A stretch of DNA of 64,000 nucleotides from Sinorhizobium medicae. GTDB taxonomy: Bacteria > Pseudomonadota > Alphaproteobacteria > Rhizobiales > Rhizobiaceae. The DNA is taken from NCBI RefSeq assembly GCF_007827695.1, contig NZ_VITA01000004.1, positions 248,001 to 312,000 of the forward strand. The letters run 5' to 3'. A model generated the notes under the pieces. That model had not been told where the DNA came from and searched no databases. It was given only the letters and a program-made list of their open reading frames with translations. Made by a program: the position numbers and the translations under genes. The first letter of the stretch is position 1, and each line of letters opens with the position of its first letter. Shown here one piece after another: positions 1 through 8,300 of this stretch.

Positions 1-15
1 CCGGATCGATCCGGC

Positions 16-93
16 TCAAATGGTGATTTTCGATGAAGTTGACGTCGGGATCACGGCTTCTTCGGTCCCAAGGTCGAAATGGGCAATGTTCAT
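16..93 (-). other. short reading frame at window edge, overlapping the DeoR-type stop
   Basis: An ATG overlaps the stop codon of the DeoR-type gene (ATGA arrangement), which is typical of a co-transcribed next gene, but the frame closes after only 25 codons. A different frame across the same bases also reads as plausible protein, so this may be the start of a frameshifted or decayed downstream gene. The window ends too soon to decide and I do not recognise the product. Confidence 0.15.
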
Positions 94-872
94 CCGGCGA
101 TCTCCTTCGCAAGAACGACGTTCGCACCTCGCGCCCTGAGCGCCGCGACCTCTGAATCCGGCGCATCCGCTTCGAGAACAAGCGTAAAGGAACCGTCTAT
201 GGGGACTATCGTGTGCGGCGCTGCGGTAGCGAGCTTCTCGGTCGTCACGGCGGCAAGCAGGGAGCGGCTCCTGGAAGCGATCAGCCGCTTGAATTCCGCA
301 TCCTCGACATGAAACGCGGTCAGGCCTGCCTCGGCATCCGCACCGCATGTCCCGAGGATCGCAAGATCCGGCCTCAAAAGCTCGGCGTCACGCTGCGCCC
401 GTGCACTGACCGCCGCGCCGACGGCGCGGTTCAACGGACCGCCGATGAGGATGACGTCGATGCCCGGCTTTTCCATCAAGGCCGCGGCAATCAGGGGCGT
501 GTTGGTGATGACCGTCGCCGAGAGTTCGGGACCGATTGCCTGCGCGATCGCGAGATTCGCCGAACCGGCATCGAGGAACACGGTCATGCGCGGCCTCAGA
601 AACCCGACCGCAACCCGTGCCAGCGCCGCCTTCCGTTCGGGCGCGCGAGACACCCGCACCGTAAGCAGACCTGCATCGGGCGGAATCGGCAGCGCTCCGC
701 CATAAACACGCTCGCAAAGACCAGCGGCGGCCATCTCGCGCAGGTCCCGCCGGATCGTGTCTTCCGACACGCCCAGTTCGCGCGCGAGATCAACCGCGAG
801 CACCCGGCCCTCGGTTCTCAGCCTTTCCTGGATCAGGCTTTTTCTTTCTCGCAGCAGCAAATCTGTTGTCAT
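90..872 (-). CDS. DeoR-family transcriptional regulator
   Basis: A 260-residue repressor of the DeoR/GlpR type, expected to bind DNA near a carbohydrate or small-molecule operon and to be released by a phosphorylated sugar. The N-terminal helix-turn-helix lies at about residues 20-45 (LARELGVSEDTIRRDLREM), followed by the family hallmark ERVYGGA. The C-terminal DeoRC effector domain shows ITNTPLIAA, LIGGPLN and LGTCGADAEAGL. I start it at the ATG at 872, because upstream in-frame residues do not resemble the family and the length fits. It is divergent from the amino-acid ABC operon across about 270 bases, so shared promoter control is possible. However, DeoR proteins usually govern sugar genes, so its target may lie to the left of the window. 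The effector is unknown. Confidence 0.85.
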   Translation of the reverse strand: MTTDLLLRERKSLIQERLRTEGRVLAVDLARELGVSEDTIRRDLREMAAAGLCERVYGGALPIPPDAGLLTVRVSRAPERKAALARVAVGFLRPRMTVFLDAGSANLAIAQAIGPELSATVITNTPLIAAALMEKPGIDVILIGGPLNRAVGAAVSARAQRDAELLRPDLAILGTCGADAEAGLTAFHVEDAEFKRLIASRSRSLLAAVTTEKLATAAPHTIVPIDGSFTLVLEADAPDSEVAALRARGANVVLAKEIAG

Positions 873-1138
873 AAGCAAACCGTGCACAAACGTGCATGAA
901 TCGATGAAAACGTGATTATCACCCTTGATCGGGTATTTCAATCCAGTCCGGTCGCAAAACTGCGGAAGCCGACGGAACATTCCGCGCCGCAGTGTTTTGG
1001 ATGGAAATCAGTCCTTTCGAAGAAAAATCTTCATCGAAACGGTTCGGAATTGGTCTTTTATGCGCTTGGAAACCGAACGGATTGTGCGAATCTCGCCGCA
1101 ATCCGGATGACGCCGGAGAACCAGAACTGGAATCCACG

Positions 1139-1912
1139 ATGAAAATCCTTCCAACGCTTTTTGCCGCTGCCCTCCTGCAACTCGCCGCCTTCGCGCCGGC
1201 CCATGCCGGCTCCAACCTGGAAGACGTCAAATCCGCAGGCGTTCTGAAGATCGGCACCGAGGGCAGCTATGCTCCCTTTACCTATCATGATGCGAGCGGC
1301 GCTCTCGTCGGCTTCGACGTCGAGATCGGCCAGGAAGTTGCCAAGCGGCTCGGCGTCAAGCCGGAATTCCTCGAAGGCAAGTGGGATGGCCTGATCGCCG
1401 GCCTCGACGCCAACCGTTACGACGCGGTCATCAACCAGGTCGGCATCACCGAGGAACGCAAGAAGAAATACGACTTCTCCGAGCCCTATATCGCCTCCAA
1501 GGCCGTGCTGATCGTCCGCGGTGACGACGAGGAGGTCAAGGACTTCGCCGATCTGAAGGGCAAGAAATCGGCACAGTCGCTGACCAGCAACTTCGGCAAG
1601 CTCGCACAGGCCTCGGGCGCCGAGCTCGTGGGAACCGACGGTTTCGACCAGTCGATCCAGCTTGTGCTGACGGGCCGCGCCGACGCGACCATCAATGACA
1701 GCCTCTCCTTCCTCGACTTCAAGAAGCAGAAGCCGGATGCGAACGTGAAGATCGCCGCCGAAAAGCCCGACGCCGATTATTCCGGCATCATCATCCGCAA
1801 GGGCGAGCCGGAACTGCTCGAGGCAATCAACAAGGCGCTGGCGGAGATCAAGGCCGACGGCACCTATCAGAGGGTCTCGCAAAAATATTTCGGCGCCGAC
1901 GTTTCGAAGTAG
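1139..1912 (+). CDS. Amino-acid ABC transporter substrate-binding protein (family 3)
   Basis: A 257-residue periplasmic solute-binding protein for a polar amino-acid or related ligand. The first 23 residues form a signal peptide ending in APAHA. The mature part opens with the family-3 pattern VLKIGTEGSYAPFTYHD, then LVGFDVEIGQEVAKRLG and WDGLIAGLDANRYDAVINQVGIT. These are the usual ligand-binding landmarks of GlnH/HisJ-like proteins. I chose the ATG at 1139 because it begins the signal peptide; about 49 additional upstream codons are open but not protein-like. The permease and ATPase follow on the same strand after a strong hairpin, so the three form one transporter. The exact ligand (glutamine, arginine, cystine or an opine-like compound) cannot be read from sequence. 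Confidence 0.9.
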   Translation: MKILPTLFAAALLQLAAFAPAHAGSNLEDVKSAGVLKIGTEGSYAPFTYHDASGALVGFDVEIGQEVAKRLGVKPEFLEGKWDGLIAGLDANRYDAVINQVGITEERKKKYDFSEPYIASKAVLIVRGDDEEVKDFADLKGKKSAQSLTSNFGKLAQASGAELVGTDGFDQSIQLVLTGRADATINDSLSFLDFKKQKPDANVKIAAEKPDADYSGIIIRKGEPELLEAINKALAEIKADGTYQRVSQKYFGADVSK

Positions 1913-2002
1913 CGCCGCGAATTGCCTGGGGGAACGCGGCGTTCTTCCGGGACAGTTGCAGGGAACGTGGGCTTCACACCCATGCCCATCCTGCTTATGA
2001 AT

Positions 2003-2040
2003 CGCGATCCGTCCCGGCACCCGGGACGGATCGCGCGTTT
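2003..2040 (+). terminator. Strong hairpin between binding protein and permease (attenuator-like)
   Basis: Bases 2003-2017 pair perfectly with 2021-2035 around a 3-base loop, giving a 15-bp GC-rich stem followed by CGTTTTG. Its place just after the binding-protein gene and just before the permease start fits partial termination or mRNA stabilisation, which would keep binding protein in excess over membrane components. Confidence 0.65.
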
Positions 2041-2054
2041 TGAAAGGTGCTCCC

Positions 2055-2735
2055 TTGCCCCATTGGCTTCAATTGATGGCGGATTCGTTGCCGGCCCTGC
2101 TCTGGGCGGGGCTGATCTTCACGATCCCGCTGACGCTCCTCTCCTTCACCCTCGGTCTGGCTCTCGGCCTCGTGACCGCCGTCGTCCGGCTTTTCGCCCC
2201 GGCTCCTTTCGCGGTCGTGGCGCGATTCTATGTCTGGGTGATCCGCGGCACGCCGCTGCTGGTGCAGCTCTTCGTCATCTTCTACGGCCTGCCGAGCATG
2301 GGCATCCTGCTCGACGCCTTTCCTGCAGCGCTGATCGGCTTCACGCTCAATATCGGCGCCTACAGTTCCGAAATCATCCGCGCGGTAATTTCGTCTGTTC
2401 CGCGGGGACAGTGGGAAGCGGCCTATTCGATCGGCCTGAGCTGGAGCCAGGCGATGCGCCGGACGATCCTTCCGCAGGCGGGCCGCGTCGCCGTTCCGCC
2501 GCTGTCGAACACCTTCATCTCGCTCGTCAAGGATACGTCGCTCGCAGCGGCGATAACGGTGCCGGAGCTGTTCCAGACGGCGCAGCGCATCGTCGCGACC
2601 AGCTATGAACCCTTGATCCTCTACATCGAGGCCGCCCTGATCTATCTTGTCATGAGTTCCGTTCTTTCGGCGCTGCAGGGGAAACTGGAGCAGCGCTTCG
2701 CCCGCTATGGCGGCTTCCTGGAGGCGCGCGCATGA
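2055..2735 (+). CDS. Amino-acid ABC transporter permease (HisM/GlnP type)
   Basis: Inner-membrane permease of a polar amino-acid importer, about 226 residues with five or so hydrophobic segments. The family signature is clear: VIRGTPLLVQLF, then the EAA-like loop GQWEAAYSIGLSWSQAMRRTILPQA that contacts the ATPase, and LSNTFISLVKDTSLAA. The start is uncertain because no ATG precedes the first membrane segment. TTG at 2055 has AAAGGTG at a good distance and is preferred; TTG at 2040 or ATG at 2076 are alternatives. It overlaps the ATPase gene by 4 bases. Only one permease is present, so the channel is probably a homodimer. Confidence 0.88.
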   Translation: MPHWLQLMADSLPALLWAGLIFTIPLTLLSFTLGLALGLVTAVVRLFAPAPFAVVARFYVWVIRGTPLLVQLFVIFYGLPSMGILLDAFPAALIGFTLNIGAYSSEIIRAVISSVPRGQWEAAYSIGLSWSQAMRRTILPQAGRVAVPPLSNTFISLVKDTSLAAAITVPELFQTAQRIVATSYEPLILYIEAALIYLVMSSVLSALQGKLEQRFARYGGFLEARA

Positions 2736-3493
2736 TCGAGCTCTCCCACATCGTCAAGCGCTTCGGCACCAACACCGTGCTGAATGACATCAGCGTCTCG
2801 CTCGCGGAGGGCAGCGTGACCGCACTCGTCGGACCTTCCGGCGGCGGCAAGAGCACGCTGTTGCGCTGCGTCAACCTGTTGGAAATCCCGACCGCCGGGG
2901 CGATCCGGCTCGGAGACGACCGGCTTGAATTCGCCGAGGGCCGCAAGGTCGGCTGGCAGGCGATCCAGAGGCTGCGCCGCCAGACCGGAATGGTGTTCCA
3001 GAATTTCCAGCTCTTTCCGCACCAGACGGCGATCGGCAATGTGATGGAGGGCCTGGTGACCGTGCTCAAATGGCCCCCCGACCGGGCCCGGACACGGGCG
3101 CTCGAACTTCTGGAGAAGGTCGGCATGGCACACAAGGCGGATGCCTGGCCGGCGACCCTTTCCGGCGGCCAGCAACAGCGCGTGGCGATCGCCCGGGCGC
3201 TCGCGCCATCGCCGCGCGTGCTTCTCTGCGACGAACCGACCTCGGCGCTGGACCCCGAACTGGCGGAGGAAGTGGTGGAGGTCCTGAGCCGCCTCGCCCG
3301 CGATGGTACGACGATGATCATGGCAACCCACGACCTTCGCCTCGCCTCCCGCGTCGCCGATCACGTGGTTTTCCTGGATGGCGGCGTCGTCGTCGAAAGC
3401 GGTCCGCCGCGCAAGATCTTTTCCACGCCGGAGCGGGAGCGCACGAAGCGATTCATCGCCTCGCTCAGCGCGCCGATGAGCTACGATATCTGA
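2732..3493 (+). CDS. Amino-acid ABC transporter ATP-binding protein
   Basis: Cytoplasmic ATPase, 253 residues, of the GlnQ/HisP class. Walker A is GPSGGGKST near residue 36, the Q-loop follows at QNFQLFPHQ, the signature is LSGGQQQRVAIARAL, and Walker B reads LLCDEPTSALDPE, with the switch histidine in ATHDL. The ATG overlaps the permease stop, so the two are translationally coupled. It completes the binding-protein, permease, ATPase set starting at 1139. It contains a small extra segment (residues about 60-75, LGDDRLEFAEGRKVG) that several members of this class also have. pyc lies downstream in the opposite direction, about 76 bases away. Confidence 0.93.
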   Translation: MIELSHIVKRFGTNTVLNDISVSLAEGSVTALVGPSGGGKSTLLRCVNLLEIPTAGAIRLGDDRLEFAEGRKVGWQAIQRLRRQTGMVFQNFQLFPHQTAIGNVMEGLVTVLKWPPDRARTRALELLEKVGMAHKADAWPATLSGGQQQRVAIARALAPSPRVLLCDEPTSALDPELAEEVVEVLSRLARDGTTMIMATHDLRLASRVADHVVFLDGGVVVESGPPRKIFSTPERERTKRFIASLSAPMSYDI

Positions 3494-3569
3494 AATTCGG
3501 CCGAGGGGCCGGCTTCCCGCGGCCCTTCTCTACACCGTCAGGAGGTCTTTCGTCGACGCGGCGGGTGCT

Positions 3570-6500
3570 CTACTCCCCGAACACGATCAGCAGATCCTTG
3601 GCATCGATCTGATCGCCGGCGTTGACCAGCACCTCCGCGACGACGCCGTCCTTCTCCGCATGCAGCGCTGTCTCCATTTTCATCGCCTCGATGGAGAGCA
3701 GCACGTCGCCGGCCTTGACCGACTGGCCGCTGGCGACCGCGACGGTGGAGATGACGCCCGGCATCGGCGCGCCGAGATGTGCGGCATTGCCGGATTCCGC
3801 CTTCCGGCGGATGGCCGTCGAAGCGCCGCGGTTGCGGTCGGGCACCTTGATCGAACGCGGCTGGCCGTTCAGTTCGAAGAACATCTTGACCATGCCCTTC
3901 TCGTCCATCTCGCCCTGCGCCTGATTGAGGATGACCAGCGTCTTGCCCTTCTCGATCTCGGCGAAGAGTTCCTCACCCGGCGCCATGCCGTAGAAGTAGG
4001 CGGGCGTCGGCAGTACGCTGACGGGGCCGTAGGTTTCGCAGGCCACCGCATAATCGGTGAAGACCTTGGGATACATGAGATAGGAGGCGAACTCGAAATC
4101 GGTCACCTCGCGACCGAGCTTCTCCTCTATGTCCTTGCGTTCGGCGTCGAGATCGGCGTCTTCGAGCAGCGAGCCCGGACGCGCGTCATAGGCCACCTCG
4201 CCTTTCAGCGCCTTCTTCTGCAGCGCCTCCGGCCAGCCGCCCGGCGGTTGACCGAGATCGCCCTTGAGCATGGATACGACCGATTCGGGGAAGGCTATGT
4301 CCTTGCCCGGATTCTCGACATCGGCAACTGTCAGGTCCTGGCTCACCATCATCAGCGCCATATCGCCGACCACCTTGGAGGAGGGCGTCACCTTGACGAT
4401 GTCGCCGAACATCCGGTTCGCGTCGGCATAGGCCTGTGCAACCTCGTGCCAGCGGGTTTCGAGACCGAGCGAGCGAGCCTGTTCCTTCAGATTGGTAAAC
4501 TGGCCCCCGGGCATTTCATGCAGATAGACTTCCGAGGCCGGCCCCTTGAGGTCGCTCTCGAAGGCCGCATACTGGTGGCGAACGGCCTCCCAGTAGAAGG
4601 AGATGCGGCGGATCCATTCCGGATCGAGGCCCGGGTCGCGCTCCGAACCGGACAGCGCCTCGACGATCGACCCGAGGCAGGGCTGCGAGGTATTGCCCGA
4701 GAGCGCATCCATCGCCGCATCGACGACATCGACGCCGGATTCGACGGCTGCGAGCACCGTCGCCGCGGCAATGCCCGACGTGTCGTGCGTGTGGAAGTGG
4801 ATCGGCAGGTCGGTCGCCGCTTTCAGCGCCTTGAAGAGCACGCGCGCCGCGGCGGGCTTCAGGAGCCCGGCCATGTCCTTGACGGCGATCATGTGGGCGC
4901 CGGCCTTTTCAAGCTCGGCCGCAAGCGCCGTATAATATTTCAGGTCGTATTTCGGCCGGGCTGAATTCAGAATATCGCCGGTATAGCAGATCGCCGCCTC
5001 GCAGATCCTGTTCTCTTCCGCCACCGCATCCATCGAGACGCGCATGTTCTCGACCCAGTTCAGGCAGTCGAAGACGCGGAAGACATCGATGCCGCCCTTG
5101 GCGGCCTGGCGGACGAAATATTTGACGACGTTGTCGGGATAGTTCTTGTAGCCGACACCGTTCGCACCGCGCAGAAGCATCTGCAGCAGCAGGTTCGGCG
5201 CGCCCTCCCGCACCATCGCCAGCCGCTCCCACGGATCCTCGGTCAGAAAGCGCATCGAGACGTCGAAGGTCGCCCCGCCCCAGCATTCGAGCGAGAAGAG
5301 ACCCGGCAGCGCCCGCGCATAGGTGTCGGCGATGCGGGCGATGTCATAGGTGCGCATGCGGGTGGCGAGCAGCGACTGGTGGCCGTCGCGCATCGTCGTG
5401 TCGGTGATCAGCACTTCCTTGCGTGCCTTTACCCATTCGGCGAATTTCTTCGGACCGAGCTGATCGAGGCGCTGCTTGGTTCCCGGCTTCACCTCGTCGC
5501 CGATGAACGGCACGAGCGGGGAGGCGATGTCCTCTGAGGGCATCGGCCGGCCCTTGGCTTCCGGATGACCGTTGACGGTCACGTCGGCAAGATAGGTGAG
5601 CAGCTTGGTGGCGCGGTCCTGACGCTTCACCTGCTGGAACAGCTCCGGCGTCGTGTCGATGAATCGCGTGGTATAGCTGTTGTCGTGGAATTTCGGGTGG
5701 CTGATGATCGCCTCGAGGAAGGTGAGATTGGTGGCCACGCCACGGATGCGGAACTCCCGTAACGCACGGACCATCCGCTTTATCGCCTCGTCCGGGTTCG
5801 GCGCCCAGGCGGTCACCTTCTCGAGAAGCGGGTCGTAAAAGCGGGTGATCACGGCACCGGAATAGGCGGTGCCGCCATCGAGGCGGATGCCGAAGCCGGT
5901 GGCGCCGCGATAGGCGGTGATGCGACCGTAATCCGGGATGAAATTCTGCTCCGGATCTTCCGTCGTGATGCGGCATTGCAGTGCATGCCCGTTAAGACGG
6001 ATATCCTCCTGACGCGGCACGCCCGATTCCGGTGACCCGATGGCAAAGCCGTCGAGAATGTGGATCTGCGCCTTCACGATGTCGATGCCGGTGACGACCT
6101 CGGTCACCGTATGCTCGACCTGGATGCGCGGATTGACCTCGATGAAGTAGAATCTGCCGGTGTCGGCATCCATCAGATACTCGACCGTGCCGGCGCCGAT
6201 ATAGCTGGTCGCCCTGGCGATCTTCAGCGAGTAGTCGGCGAGTTCCTGGCGCTGCGCCTCGGTGAGATAGGGTGCCGGCGCGCGCTCCACGACCTTCTGG
6301 TTGCGCCGCTGAATCGAGCAGTCGCGCTCGAACAGGTGGACGACATTGCCATGCGTGTCGCCGAGGATCTGGCTTTCGACGTGGCGGGCACGCTCGACGA
6401 GCTTCTCGAGATAGACCTCGTCCTTGCCGAAGGCAGCCTTCGCCTCACGCTTGGCCTCGGTCACCTCGCGGATCAGGTCCTTGGGGTCTCGAATCGCCCG

Positions 6501-7028
6501 CATGCCGCGGCCGCCGCCGCCCCAGGAAGCTTTCAGCATCACCGGATAGCCGATCTCCTCGGCCAGCCGCTTGATCTCGTCCGTATCGTCCGGCAACGGC
6601 TCGGTCGCCGGCACGACCGGCACGCCAACGGAGATCGCGAGATTGCGGGCCGCAACCTTGTTGCCGAGCTGACGCATCGTCTCCGGCTTCGGGCCGATGA
6701 AGGTGATGCCGTTTACGGCGCAAGCCTCGGCGAACTCGGGGCTTTCGGAAAGCAGGCCGTAGCCCGGATGTATGGCGTCCGCGCCGGACAGCTTGGCGAC
6801 GCGGATCACTTCGTCGATCGAAAGATAGCTTTCGATCGGCCCGAGGTCACGGGGAAGGTGCGGCCCTCGTCCGACCTGATAACTCTCGTCCGCCTTGAAG
6901 CGGTGCAGCGCCAGCTTGTCCTCCTCAGCCCATATCGCGACCGTTTTAAGCCCCAGCTCATTGGCCGCGCGGAAGACGCGGATGGCAATTTCGGAACGGT
7001 TGGCGACAAGGATCTTCGATATGGACAA
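3570..7028 (-). CDS. pyc: Pyruvate carboxylase
   Basis: Biotin-dependent anaplerotic enzyme that carboxylates pyruvate to oxaloacetate with ATP and bicarbonate. The single chain of 1152 residues contains the whole alpha4-type architecture. The N-terminal biotin carboxylase domain opens with KILVANRSEIAIR and holds the Gly-rich ATP loop KASWGGGGRGM. The central carboxyltransferase begins around residue 530 with TDTTMRDGHQSLLATRMRT. The C-terminal biotinyl domain has EAMKMET, with the biotin-accepting lysine at about residue 1117. The start is a TTG at 7028 with GAGGAG about 7 bases upstream; this gives the length known for Sinorhizobium Pyc, whereas the longer ATG-started frame adds a tail unlike the family. 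It stands alone as a transcription unit. Confidence 0.97.
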   Translation of the reverse strand: MSISKILVANRSEIAIRVFRAANELGLKTVAIWAEEDKLALHRFKADESYQVGRGPHLPRDLGPIESYLSIDEVIRVAKLSGADAIHPGYGLLSESPEFAEACAVNGITFIGPKPETMRQLGNKVAARNLAISVGVPVVPATEPLPDDTDEIKRLAEEIGYPVMLKASWGGGGRGMRAIRDPKDLIREVTEAKREAKAAFGKDEVYLEKLVERARHVESQILGDTHGNVVHLFERDCSIQRRNQKVVERAPAPYLTEAQRQELADYSLKIARATSYIGAGTVEYLMDADTGRFYFIEVNPRIQVEHTVTEVVTGIDIVKAQIHILDGFAIGSPESGVPRQEDIRLNGHALQCRITTEDPEQNFIPDYGRITAYRGATGFGIRLDGGTAYSGAVITRFYDPLLEKVTAWAPNPDEAIKRMVRALREFRIRGVATNLTFLEAIISHPKFHDNSYTTRFIDTTPELFQQVKRQDRATKLLTYLADVTVNGHPEAKGRPMPSEDIASPLVPFIGDEVKPGTKQRLDQLGPKKFAEWVKARKEVLITDTTMRDGHQSLLATRMRTYDIARIADTYARALPGLFSLECWGGATFDVSMRFLTEDPWERLAMVREGAPNLLLQMLLRGANGVGYKNYPDNVVKYFVRQAAKGGIDVFRVFDCLNWVENMRVSMDAVAEENRICEAAICYTGDILNSARPKYDLKYYTALAAELEKAGAHMIAVKDMAGLLKPAAARVLFKALKAATDLPIHFHTHDTSGIAAATVLAAVESGVDVVDAAMDALSGNTSQPCLGSIVEALSGSERDPGLDPEWIRRISFYWEAVRHQYAAFESDLKGPASEVYLHEMPGGQFTNLKEQARSLGLETRWHEVAQAYADANRMFGDIVKVTPSSKVVGDMALMMVSQDLTVADVENPGKDIAFPESVVSMLKGDLGQPPGGWPEALQKKALKGEVAYDARPGSLLEDADLDAERKDIEEKLGREVTDFEFASYLMYPKVFTDYAVACETYGPVSVLPTPAYFYGMAPGEELFAEIEKGKTLVILNQAQGEMDEKGMVKMFFELNGQPRSIKVPDRNRGASTAIRRKAESGNAAHLGAPMPGVISTVAVASGQSVKAGDVLLSIEAMKMETALHAEKDGVVAEVLVNAGDQIDAKDLLIVFGE

Positions 7029-7177
7029 GTCGGACTCCTCATGGTCTTGGACACGCGGGAATGCTGCACCCGCGAAAAGACTATTAGCGAGTCGAGGAAT
7101 GAAGTGCAATTTCAGACGCGACATGAATCCTGACCCATTCGGTCAGGAGGGGCGGGAGACGGTGTTTGACCATCAAG

Positions 7178-7918
7178 TCACGAGATCAGTCCCAGGCGGA
7201 AGGCGAGCGCCACCACATGGTGCCGGTTTTTCGCCTTCAGTTTTTCCTGAATGCCGTTCATGTACCAGTCGACGGTATGGCTCGAAATATCCAGGACCTT
7301 GCCGATGTCGTTCGACGTCATGCCGTCGGCGAGGTAATGGAGCGCTTCCATTTCACGCCGCGTCATCTGGACTTCGACGCGCGAGACGAGCTCCGCCATG
7401 ATCTCCGGATCGGTGAGTTCGAGCAGCTTCCAGAACAGCCGCTTTGCGATGGCGTCGAAAAGGCTCAATTCCACCGGGCTCAGATCGACCACCCGCCCCC
7501 CTACCGTCAGATTGCCCATGAGTCCGCGGCGGCCGTGCACCGGAAAAATGTAGCCGTCGAAGAGGCCGTGATTGCGTGCCTCGATCATCATGCTTTCCAT
7601 GCGCTTGCGGTGCGGGTCCGAACGGAAGGCCACGAGCGTGTCGCGCCAGCGGAAACCGCGCTGGGCATGTCCGAGGAAGCGGATCGTAGGATCTATGACG
7701 ACGTATTTCTTGCGAATGTAAATTTGCGGCCAACCCTCCGGCCAGCGTCCGGCCAGAAGGAGCCTGAGTGGATTCTCATGCGGTTTCGGCTGACGCACGA
7801 CACCGTAAAAATCGAAGCCGCAGCGGTCGAGCAGGCGCTCGAACTCGGGCAGAATCTCCTCGCGCGTCTTCATCTCTTCCAGAAGCGCCAGAAACTGTAC
7901 GAGCAACGTGATATTCAT
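7178..7918 (-). CDS. LuxR-family regulator with autoinducer-binding-like domain (solo)
   Basis: A 246-residue transcription factor. The N-terminal half matches the acyl-homoserine-lactone-binding fold: the W..IY..K.Y..IDP segment (about residues 60-77) and the later FRWRDT retain the Trp, Tyr, Asp, Pro and Trp positions that contact the signal in TraR/LasR. The C-terminal GerE-type helix-turn-helix occupies about residues 180-240 (LTRREMEALHYLADGMTSNDIGKVLDISSHTVDWYMNGI). No acyl-homoserine-lactone synthase gene is nearby, so it is a solo or responds to a signal made elsewhere. It sits between pyc and ndvA, on pyc's strand but separated from it by about 150 bases, so pyc should have its own promoter. 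The signal and targets are unknown. Confidence 0.85.
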   Translation of the reverse strand: MNITLLVQFLALLEEMKTREEILPEFERLLDRCGFDFYGVVRQPKPHENPLRLLLAGRWPEGWPQIYIRKKYVVIDPTIRFLGHAQRGFRWRDTLVAFRSDPHRKRMESMMIEARNHGLFDGYIFPVHGRRGLMGNLTVGGRVVDLSPVELSLFDAIAKRLFWKLLELTDPEIMAELVSRVEVQMTRREMEALHYLADGMTSNDIGKVLDISSHTVDWYMNGIQEKLKAKNRHHVVALAFRLGLIS

Positions 7919-8085
7919 AGAGCACCCTCAAATCAAAAACGCGCAACGCAACCCCTCCAGGCCAGGTGAACACGCCGTTCAGAAGCCATTCATGTTGCAA
8001 CCGCGATAATTCTTCATATCACGCTCGGTCTTGCAGGAAACCTGCAAAAACTCGGAGTCGAGGCGTCAAGATAGCTAACGATGGA

Positions 8086-8247
8086 TCAGACCGCCAACCC
8101 TCCCATGGAATTGGTCGATCCCTCTGTCTTCTCCCGCCCCGTCTCCCTGAGTTTTTCGGGAAGAACGTAAAGGCCGTCACCCGCGGCTTCGTCGGACGGC
8201 AAATGGATGAAGAGCATCCTTTCCGGCCGGTACAAGACGCTACGCAT
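8086..8247 (-). CDS. Possible small hypothetical protein in the LuxR-ndvA gap
   Basis: The 383 bases between the LuxR-type gene and ndvA hold no recognised gene. On the minus strand a 53-codon frame from ATG at 8247 has reasonable codon use and a mixed, soluble-looking composition (for example RPERMLFIHLPSDEAAGD). No clear ribosome-binding site precedes it and I do not recognise a family. It would be divergent from ndvA and start 54 bases upstream of it. Could equally be leader DNA of ndvA. Confidence 0.3.
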   Translation of the reverse strand: MRSVLYRPERMLFIHLPSDEAAGDGLYVLPEKLRETGREKTEGSTNSMGGLAV

Positions 8248-8300
8248 TGCCGCATCGTGCCGTTGCGGCGTCAAATCCGATACCCGAAAGGGGTGAGACA

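Noticed and set aside
1058..2020. Minus-strand frame opposite the amino-acid binding protein
   Set aside because: Shadow of the binding-protein gene with biased composition and no motif.
3660..4964. Long open frame (434 codons) on the plus strand inside pyc
   Set aside because: It lies opposite a full-length, motif-complete pyruvate carboxylase and has the His/Arg/Gly-rich look of an antisense shadow.
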